Source: UBA7703 sp034926785
Lineage (GTDB): Bacteria > Bacillota > Clostridia > Christensenellales > CAG-138
Direction: 5' to 3'
Length of the DNA: 64,000 nt
Assembly: GCA_034926785.1 (NCBI GenBank)
Contig: JAYFQU010000016.1
Span: 13,540-77,539, forward strand
The position numbers and the translations under genes are program-made. Shown here one piece after another: positions 1-9,667 of the stretch. Every line of letters starts with the position of its first letter. Positions within the stretch are counted from its first letter, which is position 1. The notes beneath the pieces are model-generated. The model saw only the letters and a list, made by a program, of their open reading frames with translations, searched no databases and was not told where the DNA came from.

Positions 1-1194
<1,194 letters not shown>

Positions 1195-1195
<1 letters not shown>

Positions 1196-1947
1196 TAGAA
1201 ATGAACCACCTTTGAGAAATCTTCGCTCTTGAGACTCGCGCCGCCGATGAGACCGCCGTCGATCTCCGGCATCGCCATGAGTTCGGTTGCGTTCTTGGCG
1301 TTCATGCTTCCGCCGTACTGAATGCGCACTTCGTCCGCAATCTTCTTGCCATATACGCCCGCAATCGCGTCGCGAATGACCTTGATGGTGGTGTTCGCGT
1401 CCTCGCTGGTCGCGGTCTTGCCCGTACCGATGGCCCAGATGGGCTCATAGGCGATAACCGAGCGGACAACCTCCTCCGCGGAGAATCCAGCCAGCGCCGC
1501 AACGGTTTGCTTGCTCACGATGGTGTCGGTTACACCGCTCTCGCGCTGTTCCAGCGTCTCGCCGACGCAGATGATGGGCGTAATGTTCGCCTCCAGCGCA
1601 GCCTTGGCGCGCTTGTTGACCGTCTCGTCGGTCTCGCCAAAATACTGTCTGCGCTCGCTGTGTCCAACGATGGCGTGACTCACGCCCATGGCAAGGAGCA
1701 TATCCGCGCTGACTTCGCCGGTGAATGCGCCCTTGGGTGCCCAGTGGATATTCTGCGCGCCAAGCTTGATGTTGGTGCCGACCAGCAGCTTGCCAGCAAC
1801 GGCGAGATCAACATATGGCGGGCAGACGACCACGTCGCATGCCGCGTCCTTGACAAGCGGGATGAGCTCAACAACAAGCTGCTCCGCCTCGGCGGGAGTC
1901 AGATTCATTTTCCAATTGCCTGCGATAATTGGCTTTCTCATAGTCAT
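1195..1947 (-). CDS. tpiA: triosephosphate isomerase
   Basis: Interconverts dihydroxyacetone phosphate and glyceraldehyde 3-phosphate in the cytoplasm. The 250 residues are the usual length. Visible are GNWKMN with catalytic Lys13, VGHSERR with His96, AYEPIWAIGTG with the general base Glu168, and the phosphate-binding YGGS and GLIGGASL near the end. AAAGGA lies 5 nt before the chosen ATG; a second ATG two codons later (MRKPIIAG) is possible. It lies between pgk and gpmI, with its stop overlapping the gpmI start by 1 nt. Confidence 0.98.
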
Positions 1948-2027
1948 TTCTTTCCTTTCAGGTGCGGTGGTTTATTTAAAAGTGTTCATTGACCAAAATC
2001 AGTATAAAAGTTATCAAAATTGCTTGA

Positions 2028-2067
2028 GAAACCGCCGGAGCGCACAAGAAGCGCACCGGCGGTTTTT
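2028..2067 (-). terminator. hairpin between pgk and tpiA
   Basis: A long inverted repeat (AAACCGCCGG paired with CCGGCGGTTT, then GCGC with GCGC after one mismatch) lies between the pgk stop and the tpiA start. On the minus strand it is followed only by TTTCTC, so termination may be partial, or it may be an RNA-processing or stability element inside the operon. On the plus strand it is followed by TTTTT, but no plus-strand gene ends here. Confidence 0.6.
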
Positions 2068-2073
2068 GGTCTC

Positions 2074-3261
2074 TTATTTCTTGTCGTTGAGTACGGCAAC
2101 GCCCGGGAGCACCTTGCCCTCAAGATATTCCAGAGACGCGCCGCCGCCGGTGGAGATATGCGTCATCTGCTTGGCAAACCCGAGCTTCTTGACCGCGGAT
2201 GCGGAGTCGCCGCCGCCGATGATCGTCGTGCCCTTGCAATCCGCGCAGGCGGCCGCAACCGCACGCGTACCCTCGGCAAACGCGGGCATTTCGAAAACGC
2301 CCATCGGTCCGTTCCAAATAACGGTCTTGGCTTCCACGATCGTCTTTCTAAAGAGCTCAATGGTCTTTGGCCCGATGTCAAGGCCCATCCAGCCCTCCGG
2401 CATGCAGCAGGAGTCAACAACCTTGTGCTCCGCATCCGGGGCGTAAGCGGTCGCAACAACATTATCCAGCGGGAGCAGGAAGTTTACGCCCTTCGCCTTG
2501 GCTTTGGCCATAATATCCTTGGCAAGTTCAATGCTGTCCGCATCCAGCAGCGAGGTTCCGATTTCATAGCCCATCGCCTTAAAGAAGGTATACGCCATGC
2601 CGCCGCCGATGATGAGTGAATCGCACTTGTCCAACAGGTTGGTGATAACGCCAATCTTGTCGGAAACCTTGGCGCCGCCAAGAATCGCGACAAACGGACG
2701 CTCCGGATCCTCCAACGCCTTGCCCATGATGCCGAGCTCTTTACCAATCAGGAAGCCGGCAACCGCGGGCAGATAGGCCGCAACACCCGCCGTGGAGGCA
2801 TGTGCGCGGTGTACGGTGCCAAACGCATCGGAGACATAGAGATCGGCAAGGCTTGCAAGCTGTTTTGCAAACTCGGGATCGTTCTTCTCCTCTTCCGGAT
2901 GGAAGCGAACGTTTTCCAGAAGGACGATTTCGCCTTCCTTCATATCGTCAACCGCGGTTCTCGCAGACTCGCCAATGACGTCGTCCGCCATCCAGACGCG
3001 GACATCGGGCAGCAACTCGCTGAGGCGCTCGCCGACGGGGGCAAGCGAAAGCTCAGGCGTTACACCCTTCGGACGGCCAAGATGCGAACAGAGGATGACC
3101 TTTGCCTTATGGTCAAGCAGATATTGAATGGTCGGCAGAGCAGCAACAATACGCTTGTCGTCGGCAACCTTGCCGTCCTCGGTCAGCGGAACGTTAAAGT
3201 CCACGCGCACGAGTACTCGTTTACCGGTTACGTTAACATCTTCAATTGTCATTTTTGCCAT
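2074..3261 (-). CDS. pgk: phosphoglycerate kinase
   Basis: Transfers the acyl phosphate of 1,3-bisphosphoglycerate to ADP, the first ATP-yielding step of glycolysis. The 395 residues are full length. The protein has the N-terminal RVDFNVPL substrate loop, LCSHLGRPKG, LLENVRFHPEEE, the hinge segment LGGAKVSDKIGV, and the C-terminal nucleotide site GGGDSASAVKK followed by HISTGGGASLEYLEG. It heads the pgk-tpiA-gpmI operon. A gapA gene often precedes pgk in Firmicutes; none is present, and a promoter lies just upstream instead. Confidence 0.98.
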   Translation of the reverse strand: MAKMTIEDVNVTGKRVLVRVDFNVPLTEDGKVADDKRIVAALPTIQYLLDHKAKVILCSHLGRPKGVTPELSLAPVGERLSELLPDVRVWMADDVIGESARTAVDDMKEGEIVLLENVRFHPEEEKNDPEFAKQLASLADLYVSDAFGTVHRAHASTAGVAAYLPAVAGFLIGKELGIMGKALEDPERPFVAILGGAKVSDKIGVITNLLDKCDSLIIGGGMAYTFFKAMGYEIGTSLLDADSIELAKDIMAKAKAKGVNFLLPLDNVVATAYAPDAEHKVVDSCCMPEGWMGLDIGPKTIELFRKTIVEAKTVIWNGPMGVFEMPAFAEGTRAVAAACADCKGTTIIGGGDSASAVKKLGFAKQMTHISTGGGASLEYLEGKVLPGVAVLNDKK

Positions 3262-3304
3262 GATGGGATCCCTCCATGTTCTATTCTTTTTTTATCACAA
3301 ATAG

Positions 3305-3333
3305 ATTATACCGCGCTTTCCCGCAATTGAACA
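3305..3333 (-). promoter_or_regulatory. predicted sigma-A promoter of pgk operon
   Basis: On the minus strand a perfect TATAAT (3305-3310) is preceded by TGTTCA (3328-3333) at a 17-nt spacing, about 45 nt before the pgk start. The -35 match is weak (3 of 6). It fits the break between the glycolytic operon and the upstream MBL gene. The rest of the 3262-3505 gap shows no gene. Confidence 0.6.
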
Positions 3334-3505
3334 CGATAACCGCATGCAATATCGAAAAACATGCCAAAATCGCCTCAACGCGCGACAAACGAACTAAACC
3401 GCGCGGCCGATAACGCCGCGAAGCGCCGCAAAACATGCGTAAATACGCTTTTTTCGGCCGTTTACGCACGGGGCCTGCTGAACGCCCATATAGATACCGA
3501 ACGAT

Positions 3506-4234
3506 CTAAATAGAATATCGCCCTCGTTCTTTTACCACAAATGCGGATGAAAAGTCAATCTCTTTTTTAACGGGTTCCTCCGTATCATATTTTCCCCAGA
3601 GATGGGTTAGATACAGCGTCTTTACCCCTGCGTCCCGCGCAAGCTGGCACGCTTCCTTCACGTTCAGGTGCGGGCCGGTTTGCGTTGCGTCCACAAAGCA
3701 CGCGTCCGCCAGCAGCGCGTCGGCGTTAGCCGCGCCGCGCTCCATCCCCGGATAGGGCTTCGTATCCCCGGTGAAAAAAAGGGACGTGCCGCTTTTGCCC
3801 GTGATGCGCATGCCGTTTACCGGAACGGGGTGCGCCATCGGCGTAAATGCAAAGGTCAGAGAGCCGATCGTAATCTCACCCCCGCCCTTCACCGTATGCG
3901 GGTCGAACAGCGCGCCGTTTGTAATGGCCTTCCGTGTCTCAAACGGCTCGTCCGGCAGATAGAGCGGGACGCGCCGCTTCTCCGCGCCTTCCGGTACGTT
4001 CTGCTGGTCAAGCGCGTAGCGCATGACAAACAGATCGGAACAATGATCAAAATGCAGGTGCGAGAGCACGATTGCGTCCAGTTGTTCCGGACGCAAATAT
4101 TCCATCAGGCGGGAAAGAACGCCCGCGCCGCAGTCGATCAGCACATGCGTCGTTCCGTCCTCGACGAGATACCCGCTGCAGGCTCCGCCGGGTCTGGGGT
4201 ACGGGCCATAGCGGCCAAGCACGGTAAGAATCAT
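3506..4234 (-). CDS. MBL-fold metallohydrolase (YhfI/RNase Z-like)
   Basis: A predicted cytoplasmic metal-dependent hydrolase of the metallo-beta-lactamase fold. It has the signature LSHLHFDHCSD with metal ligands His59, His61, Asp63 and His64, then FFTGDTKPYPG and LYLTHLWGKYD, which supply the later Asp/His ligands. At 242 residues it resembles the YhfI-like branch rather than true RNase Z. The substrate is unknown. GGAGG lies 5 nt before the ATG, 12 nt after the stop of the membrane-protein gene, so it is probably the last gene of the ruv operon. Confidence 0.85.
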   Translation of the reverse strand: MILTVLGRYGPYPRPGGACSGYLVEDGTTHVLIDCGAGVLSRLMEYLRPEQLDAIVLSHLHFDHCSDLFVMRYALDQQNVPEGAEKRRVPLYLPDEPFETRKAITNGALFDPHTVKGGGEITIGSLTFAFTPMAHPVPVNGMRITGKSGTSLFFTGDTKPYPGMERGAANADALLADACFVDATQTGPHLNVKEACQLARDAGVKTLYLTHLWGKYDTEEPVKKEIDFSSAFVVKERGRYSI

Positions 4235-4246
4235 CTCTTCCTCCGT

Positions 4247-4795
4247 TCAGTTCGCCGGACGACGGATCTCCAGCATTCGATCCGGCTGCATCACCGGCAT
4301 ATATCGCAGTAAAACGGTCCCCAGCAACGCGCAGACCACGCCTTGAATGAGCTGCATCAGAATCGTTACACCAACCACCTTAAACTCGCGGATGATGAGA
4401 AGATCGTACACAAAGAACAGGACGAGCATGATGCCCTCGGTCATGCCCGCGACAACAACGCTCTTTTTCCAGTCGTCCACCTTTGCGGCAAACGCGGCGA
4501 CAAACAGCGCCATCAAGCTGCGAATCACAAGATTCCCGATGATGAAGTTCTTGCTGCCCATTACAATATCGCCCAGAACAATACCGAACACCGGCGCAAT
4601 CACACCCCAAGGGGTGCCCAGCGCCATGACGGAGGCGAAGATTCCCGCATCCTGCAGAGAAGCATATGCGTTCACCGCACCGAGCGCAGAGGTAGTCGCG
4701 GCTGCTTGCACACGGATCATCGAGAGAAGGAAAGTGCCAATCGCGCAGACTAAAATGGTGATCAGTTGCCTTTTGTCCATGTTCTTCCAGTTCAT
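4247..4795 (-). CDS. integral membrane protein, ECF transporter S-component-like
   Basis: 182 residues with about five or six hydrophobic segments (for example ILVCAIGTFLLSMI and ILMQLIQGVVCALLGTVLL), small-residue-rich helices and a GTPWGVIAPVFGIVLGD stretch. The size and pattern resemble vitamin-binding S subunits of energy-coupling-factor transporters, but no substrate can be read from the sequence and no ECF ATPase gene is nearby. GGAGGAGC precedes the ATG. It lies between the coiled-coil gene and the MBL gene on the same strand. Confidence 0.6.
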   Translation of the reverse strand: MNWKNMDKRQLITILVCAIGTFLLSMIRVQAAATTSALGAVNAYASLQDAGIFASVMALGTPWGVIAPVFGIVLGDIVMGSKNFIIGNLVIRSLMALFVAAFAAKVDDWKKSVVVAGMTEGIMLVLFFVYDLLIIREFKVVGVTILMQLIQGVVCALLGTVLLRYMPVMQPDRMLEIRRPAN

Positions 4796-4838
4796 GCATG
4801 CTCCTCCGATATTGAAAAATCAGGTGCTAAAAGGCGGA

Positions 4839-7046
4839 TTATTCACCCGCTTTGATGATTTCATCCAGCAATTCGTCCAGAGAGATCTCCCCCTCCGGCG
4901 CGCTCTGCCCCATATAGCGGGAAACGGTCGGGATGTCGCCCATATCGGGCTCAGGCTCCGGTTCCCATTCGCGCACCTCGCCATATTCGTTATACTTGCG
5001 CGGTGCCGGCGCGGGCTCTTCATCCTCCTCTTCGGCATAGAGGTTCCCCTCCGCCTGCGGCTCGTGGTCGCTCGTAAACGCGCCCGTCGCCCAGGCTGCC
5101 CCGGAATACGGTTCCGGCTTGACTGCGAGTTCCGACTCTAACGCCGCACTTGCACCAAAGGACGGAAATAAGTTGTCGAACGCGCTTGTCGCCTCTGCGG
5201 CATACTGGTTCATCGGCTGGGCAGCTTCTTCTTCGTTCTCCAGCTCGCCGGAGAACAGCCCGCCCTCCGCCTGCGGCTCGTGGTCGCTCGTAAACGCGCC
5301 CGTCGCCCAGGCTGCCCCGGAATACGGTTCCGGCTTGACTGCGAGTTCCGGCTCTAACGTCGCAGAAGCCGGCCCAAACGCACTGTAATTCGCAAAATAA
5401 TTGTCAATCAGGGCATCCGCATCGGGAGCTGGAACTTCTCCCGCTGTCACGGGCGCAGTCTCGCGCTCCGGTTCGCCGGAGAACAGCCCACCCTCCGCCT
5501 GCGGCTCGTGGTCGCTCATAAACGCGCCCGTCGCCCAGGCCGCTTCGGAATACGGTTCCGGCTTGGCGACGGGTTCGGCCATTGCCGCGCTCCCGCCGTC
5601 AAACGATGCAAAGTAATCGTCTATAACACTTCCCGCATCCGTTGCGGGAACTTCTCCCGCTGTCACCGGCGCAGTCTCGCGCTCCAGCTCGCCGGAGAAC
5701 AGCCCGCCCTCCGCCTGCGGCTCGTGGTCGCTCGTAAACGCTCCCGTCGCCCAGGCCGCTTCGGAATACGGTTCCGGCTTGGCGGCTCCCGGCGCTGTAG
5801 TCTGATCCTGCGCCGCGGTATCCTGCGCCGCTTTGCCGCTTGGGTCGAAATGCTCTCCAAAGAACTCGTCAAAAACCTGCTCCGCCTCCACTTGCGGCGC
5901 AACACCGGCCGCTAACGCTGCGGGAATGGCAACCGCCGCCGCTTGTTCCGCAAACGACGGTGTGGAGAAAGCAGCGTCAAACGCCTGCACCGCGCTCTCC
6001 TGCGTGAATTGGCAGGCATCCGCGCGGACGACAAAACCACTGTCCATATAGGCATTCTCAAATGCCTTTGTGAACTCCGCCTGAGGTTCACTCTTACTTT
6101 CTTGCGTCTCGTTTACCCAAGCCGCCTCAGAATACGGCTCGGTGGTTGTCTGTCTCTCATCCGCGCCATTGCCGTCCTCCATCGGGAAGACCGGCTTTTG
6201 CATGGGAAGCAACTCCGGTGTCTCCGATTCCCGTTCCTCCACCGGCTCGCCTTCGTGCTTTTCTTCTCCCTCTGCGCCACCCGCCGCGCGCTCCTCCATA
6301 AAGTCCTCCGGCAACGGACGGTTCTGGATGCGATAGATATTCTGCATCAGCATCGCGGGGTCCCCGCTTGCGTCCGGGAGGCTAGCGTCGTTGAGTACGC
6401 CAACCGACTTATAAAACGCATCGCCATCCATCCGGATTTCCGGCGGATCGATTTTGCGATCCTTTACAAACTCCGCAAACCGCGCAGCAGTTACCTCCAG
6501 CTCGGTTGCATTCTGCGCGAGCATGGCGTTGAAAGACTCCACCATCTCCTCATATTCGCGCTTGATAATCTCAACATCCCGCAGCATACGATCGCTGTCC
6601 GCCTTTGCAATGGCGACCAGTTCGGATGTGCGCCGCTCCGCGTCCGCGCGGAGCGTACCCGAGACGGCTGCGGCATCCGTCAGCAACGCATCCGCATCCT
6701 CCTTGGCCGAAGAACGCATGCGTTCTGCTTCCTCTCGCACGGTGGTTAACGTGCGCTCCGCCTCTTCCCTTGCCGCGGTCAGTGCCTGTTCCGCCGCGTT
6801 CTTTGCCGCACGGAGGGCCTGCTCCGCCTCGGCTTTTGCCGCGGCACGAGTTTGCTCGGCCTCTACGCTCGCCTCCTGAAGCATCTTCGCGGTGCGCTCC
6901 TTTGCCGATTGCAGCGTGTCGAGAATTGCCTGTTCGCGCGCGCGGTATCCCTCCACCAGTTGGTCCATGGTGTCTATGCGCGTCTCAAGAAGCGCGATGC
7001 GCTCAAAGCGTTCCTCCAGAAGCAGTTTCATCTCCCTGCGTTTCAT
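4839..7046 (-). CDS. DivIVA-like coiled-coil protein with tandem acidic repeats
   Basis: 735 residues. About residues 1-200 form a charged Ala/Glu/Lys coiled coil; the stretch REQAILDTLQSAKERTAKML resembles the second coil of DivIVA/GpsB-type polar proteins, but the N-terminal lipid-binding part of DivIVA is absent. About residues 300-690 are acidic, low in complexity and probably disordered, with five copies of a motif (PEPYSxAAWATGAF, SDHEPQAEG); four are nearly identical in DNA. The C-terminus ends SLDELLDEIIKAG. There is no signal peptide or membrane helix. The ATG overlaps the ruvB stop as ATGA, with GGAGG 7 nt upstream. A septal or polar scaffold role is an inference. Confidence 0.7.
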   Translation of the reverse strand: MKRREMKLLLEERFERIALLETRIDTMDQLVEGYRAREQAILDTLQSAKERTAKMLQEASVEAEQTRAAAKAEAEQALRAAKNAAEQALTAAREEAERTLTTVREEAERMRSSAKEDADALLTDAAAVSGTLRADAERRTSELVAIAKADSDRMLRDVEIIKREYEEMVESFNAMLAQNATELEVTAARFAEFVKDRKIDPPEIRMDGDAFYKSVGVLNDASLPDASGDPAMLMQNIYRIQNRPLPEDFMEERAAGGAEGEEKHEGEPVEERESETPELLPMQKPVFPMEDGNGADERQTTTEPYSEAAWVNETQESKSEPQAEFTKAFENAYMDSGFVVRADACQFTQESAVQAFDAAFSTPSFAEQAAAVAIPAALAAGVAPQVEAEQVFDEFFGEHFDPSGKAAQDTAAQDQTTAPGAAKPEPYSEAAWATGAFTSDHEPQAEGGLFSGELERETAPVTAGEVPATDAGSVIDDYFASFDGGSAAMAEPVAKPEPYSEAAWATGAFMSDHEPQAEGGLFSGEPERETAPVTAGEVPAPDADALIDNYFANYSAFGPASATLEPELAVKPEPYSGAAWATGAFTSDHEPQAEGGLFSGELENEEEAAQPMNQYAAEATSAFDNLFPSFGASAALESELAVKPEPYSGAAWATGAFTSDHEPQAEGNLYAEEEDEEPAPAPRKYNEYGEVREWEPEPEPDMGDIPTVSRYMGQSAPEGEISLDELLDEIIKAGE
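5048..5785 (-). repeat. four tandem near-identical coding repeats
   Basis: An approximately 75-nt core (starting CCTGCGGCTCGTGGTCGCTC on the plus strand) recurs at 5054, 5270, 5498 and 5714. The spacings are 216, 228 and 216 nt, all multiples of three, so the reading frame is kept. A fifth, diverged copy lies near 6110-6150. The near-identity suggests recent expansion or homogenisation by recombination. Confidence 0.9.
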
Positions 7047-8068
7047 TCCTCAACCTCCAGTCTCAACTGCTGCGTGTCACTCTGATACCCCATATGCGAA
7101 TAGCCCGCGGGCATCACAATGCGCCCGCGCGGCGTCCGCGCGATGAAGCCAAGCCGAAGCAGATAGGGTTCGTAAACATCTTCTATCGTCGTTGCGTCCT
7201 CGCCAGTCGCGGCTGCGATGGTGTCGAGCCCAACCGGCCTTCCGCCAAATTTCACAATCATGGTTGTGAGCATCCGGCGATCCACCTCATCCAGCCCCAA
7301 CTCATCTACGCCGAGCATATCGAGGCCTTCCTTTGCGGCTTCGAGGTCTATTTCCCCGTTCTTTCGTACCTCAGCATAATCGCGGATACGGCGAAGGAGC
7401 CGATTTGCCACGCGCGGCGTTCCGCGTGCGCGGGAGCCAATCTCCACCGCGCCCTGCTCGGAGATGGAGATGCCCAGAATATGCGCACTGCGGACAATGA
7501 TTTCCTGCAGTGACTCGTTGTCATACATCGCAAGCTGTTCTTTGATTCCAAAGCGATCCCGCAGCGGCGAGGTTAAGAGCCCCATGCGCGTGGTCGCGCC
7601 AATCAGCGTAAACCGCGGTAAGTCGAGACGAATACTGCGCGCGGAAGGGCCTTTGCCGATGATGATATCGAGCGCGAAATCCTCCATCGCGGGATAGAGA
7701 ACCTCTTCTACATTCGCGTTGAGCCGATGAATCTCGTCGATAAACAGCACATCTCCCGGCGCCAAGTTGGTCAAAAGCGCAGCCAAATCACCCGCGTGTG
7801 TGATCGCGGGTCCGCTGGTCACGCGCAGGGCGACCCCCATCTCATTTGCGACAATGCCGGCAAGCGTGGTCTTCCCCAGCCCTGGCGGGCCATAAAACAA
7901 CGCATGATCCAGCGATTCAGCGCGCTTAAGAGCCGCATCGATATAGATGCGCATATGATCCTTGACCGCGTGCTGGCCGATATATTCACTCAGCGTGCGC
8001 GGTCGAAGGGAATATTCGGTTTTTGCTTCATCCTCGCGCATCGAGGAACTAATGAGTCGTTCGTCCAT
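7043..8068 (-). CDS. ruvB: Holliday junction branch migration ATPase RuvB
   Basis: A hexameric AAA+ motor that, with RuvA, moves Holliday junctions during recombinational repair. The 341 residues carry Walker A GPPGLGKTT (60-68), Walker B LFIDEIH (ending at 114), GATTRMG sensor 1 and the arginine-finger segment LRDRFG. The C-terminal winged helix includes the TPRGR segment near the end. It is the third gene of a ruvC-ruvA-ruvB operon, about 49 nt after ruvA, and its TGA overlaps the next ATG. Confidence 0.98.
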   Translation of the reverse strand: MDERLISSSMREDEAKTEYSLRPRTLSEYIGQHAVKDHMRIYIDAALKRAESLDHALFYGPPGLGKTTLAGIVANEMGVALRVTSGPAITHAGDLAALLTNLAPGDVLFIDEIHRLNANVEEVLYPAMEDFALDIIIGKGPSARSIRLDLPRFTLIGATTRMGLLTSPLRDRFGIKEQLAMYDNESLQEIIVRSAHILGISISEQGAVEIGSRARGTPRVANRLLRRIRDYAEVRKNGEIDLEAAKEGLDMLGVDELGLDEVDRRMLTTMIVKFGGRPVGLDTIAAATGEDATTIEDVYEPYLLRLGFIARTPRGRIVMPAGYSHMGYQSDTQQLRLEVEE

Positions 8069-8117
8069 GGCAGTCCTTTATCTTCCGACCTACTGTCTCT
8101 TCTATCGCGTTAGATTG

Positions 8118-8696
8118 CTATTTTGCGAGCTTTCGGAGCGCCTGTGTGATCAGCGTTTCCACACTCTCAGCCTGCTCGACGCCGGAGACCGCTTTGCCCG
8201 CCGCCAGCCCGTCGTAACCCAGCGAAACCAAAGCGGCAATCGCCTCCGCGCGAATATCCGGCGCGTCCAGATTCGCATTTCCGCCGAGCATTTCGCTCGT
8301 GCCGACGCGTTCCTTGAGCTCCAGCAGCACGCGCTGCGCGGTCTTTCGCCCCATGCCCGGCACGCGGTCAAACGCAGCGGCGTTGTTGGTAACGATCGCG
8401 CCCGCAACATCGCTCGGGCTCAAAACCGATAATACGGCGAGCGCGAGCTTCGGGCCGACGCGTGTGACGCTGAGCAAGCGGCGGAACATGTCCTTCTCGT
8501 CTGTGTCGTAGAAACCGTAAAGCGCCATCACCCCTTCTGCCAGATGCAGGTGGGTATAGAGCCGCTCCTTCTGTCCGCCGCGCAGTCGTTTGAGCGTCAT
8601 CGCACTGCAAAACAGTTCGTAGCCAACGCCGCCCGCCTCCAAGATGGCACGGTCTGGCAGCAGTTCATCTACAATTCCGCTGATGTATGCGTACAA
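8118..8696 (-). CDS. ruvA: Holliday junction DNA helicase subunit RuvA
   Basis: Tetrameric junction-binding subunit that loads RuvB. The 192 residues show the OB-fold start MYAYISGIVDEL, the two helix-hairpin-helix segments (LLSVTRVGPKLALAVLS and FDRVPGMGRKTAQRVLLELK), an acidic linker, and a C-terminal three-helix RuvB-contact domain (EAIAALVSLGY). GGAGG lies before the ATG. It lies between ruvC and ruvB. Confidence 0.97.
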   Translation of the reverse strand: MYAYISGIVDELLPDRAILEAGGVGYELFCSAMTLKRLRGGQKERLYTHLHLAEGVMALYGFYDTDEKDMFRRLLSVTRVGPKLALAVLSVLSPSDVAGAIVTNNAAAFDRVPGMGRKTAQRVLLELKERVGTSEMLGGNANLDAPDIRAEAIAALVSLGYDGLAAGKAVSGVEQAESVETLITQALRKLAK

Positions 8697-8732
8697 AATC
8701 TTCCTCCAAGGCCGAGCCTGTTTTACTTTTTG

Positions 8733-9230
8733 TTAGCGGATTCGGTATTCTTCCGCAGCCGGGCCGATGGTGCACCCGTGGCAGATTGCCGCGGCGAGCG
8801 CGTCCGCCGCATCATCCGGCTTCGGTACGCTCTTGAGTGAGAGCAGAAGCTTCACCATATTTTGCACGGCGCGCTTATCCGCGTGTCCGTCCCCTGTCAC
8901 CGCAAGTTTAATCTGCATGGGGGTATATTCATAGAGCGGTATTTTCGCCCGTTCAGCCGCAAGAATCGCTACCCCGCGTCCCGCTCCGACGGCGAGCGCC
9001 GTCGTGGTATTGCGATAAAAGAACAATTCCTCAAACACCGCCAAATCGGGTGTAAACCGCCCGATGAGCGCGTTGGTTCCATCATACAGCCGATTCAGCC
9101 GCTCCGGCAGGCGTTCCTCCGGCGTGGTCTCAATCACGCCGTAGTCCACCGGAATGAGCTTCGTTCCCGTCACATCCACCACGCCATAGCCCAATATGGC
9201 ATATCCGGGGTCGATTCCGAGAATTCTCAT
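8733..9230 (-). CDS. ruvC: crossover junction endodeoxyribonuclease RuvC
   Basis: Resolves Holliday junctions by paired nicks. The 165 residues include MRILGIDPGY with Asp7, the FEELFF segment with Glu67/Glu68, and PDDAADALAAA with the C-terminal Asp pair, which supply the RNase H-like metal site. It is the first gene of the ruv operon and has a good promoter about 30 nt upstream. Its ribosome binding site is weak (an AGG-rich stretch 12-18 nt before the ATG). Confidence 0.97.
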   Translation of the reverse strand: MRILGIDPGYAILGYGVVDVTGTKLIPVDYGVIETTPEERLPERLNRLYDGTNALIGRFTPDLAVFEELFFYRNTTTALAVGAGRGVAILAAERAKIPLYEYTPMQIKLAVTGDGHADKRAVQNMVKLLLSLKSVPKPDDAADALAAAICHGCTIGPAAEEYRIR

Positions 9231-9259
9231 TTGCGCACCAGCCTACCTATAGTTATTCT

Positions 9260-9288
9260 ATTTTAGCATGAACACGGGCGGGTGTAAA
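9260..9288 (-). promoter_or_regulatory. predicted sigma-A promoter of ruvCAB operon
   Basis: On the minus strand TTTACA (9283-9288, 5 of 6 to consensus) and TAAAAT (9260-9265) are separated by 17 nt. The predicted mRNA start is about 20-25 nt before the ruvC ATG. No further strong promoter was seen inside the downstream genes. Confidence 0.7.
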
Positions 9289-9399
9289 TGAAGGCCACTT
9301 TTCAGCCGTATTGTTTTATCGTTCGTTCATAACTCGCCGTTGTTCTTTTTTTCATTGTATCTCTTTCCCTTCATTGGGTTCGTGACCAGCATACAAAAA

Positions 9400-9427
9400 T
9401 GCAGCCGCGCGCTCATGCGCGGCTGCA
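9400..9427. repeat. terminator hairpin, left copy of 28-bp duplication
   Basis: A GC-rich perfect inverted repeat (arm GCAGCCGCGC, short loop around CTCA). It is identical base for base to 9622-9649, 222 bp away. On the minus strand it is followed by ATTTTTGTAT, so it looks like the true terminator of the CotH gene that ends at 9668. Confidence 0.85.
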
Positions 9428-9621
9428 CAGTCTGCCAAAAAGTCCCGGGATTATTAAGGGCCGCAGCCCTTAACCCATCGATTCCGGCTGCGGTGGCTTT
9501 GCCACCGTGACGGATCGCCCGGAATCGGGCGATTTCTTCGCAGCTCTTTGCCGTTCGGAGCCCGGAGGACGAGAGGCAAAGAGCGGTTGTCGCGTCAAAA
9601 AACTCGTTTTTTGACGGCCTC
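9428..9621. repeat. hairpin-rich insert, family A
   Basis: 194 bp between the two copies of the terminator hairpin, made almost entirely of short inverted repeats: TTAAGGGC/GCCCTTAA, GGTGGC/GCCACC, CGCCCG/CGGGCG, GCTCTTTGCC/GGCAAAGAGC and GTCAAAAAAC/GTTTTTTGAC. A 107-codon open frame crosses it on the minus strand, but it reads through the palindromes and has no recognisable domain, so it is not called as a gene. It is probably a small non-autonomous repeat. The remaining DNA between 9289 and 9667 holds nothing else recognisable. Confidence 0.7.
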
Positions 9622-9649
9622 TGCAGCCGCGCGCTCATGCGCGGCTGCA
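9622..9649. repeat. terminator hairpin, right copy of 28-bp duplication
   Basis: An exact second copy of the hairpin at 9400-9427, about 20 nt after the CotH stop. On the minus strand this copy has no T-run; the T-run follows the distal copy. This is the arrangement expected if something inserted at the hairpin and duplicated it. Confidence 0.85.
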
Positions 9650-9667
9650 TTCGATCGTATTGATATG

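Noticed and set aside
3281..3469. 62-codon open frame upstream of pgk
   Set aside because: It overlaps the predicted pgk promoter, has no ribosome binding site, and its composition is unlike that of real proteins.
5048..5785. Possible CRISPR array (regular repeats of about 75 nt)
   Set aside because: The repeats are in frame within a long coding sequence, with spacings of 216-228 nt.
9327..9650. 107-codon open frame on the minus strand
   Set aside because: It runs through the duplicated hairpins and palindromes, has no domain, and its repeated MQPRMSARL segment is a by-product of the hairpin duplication.
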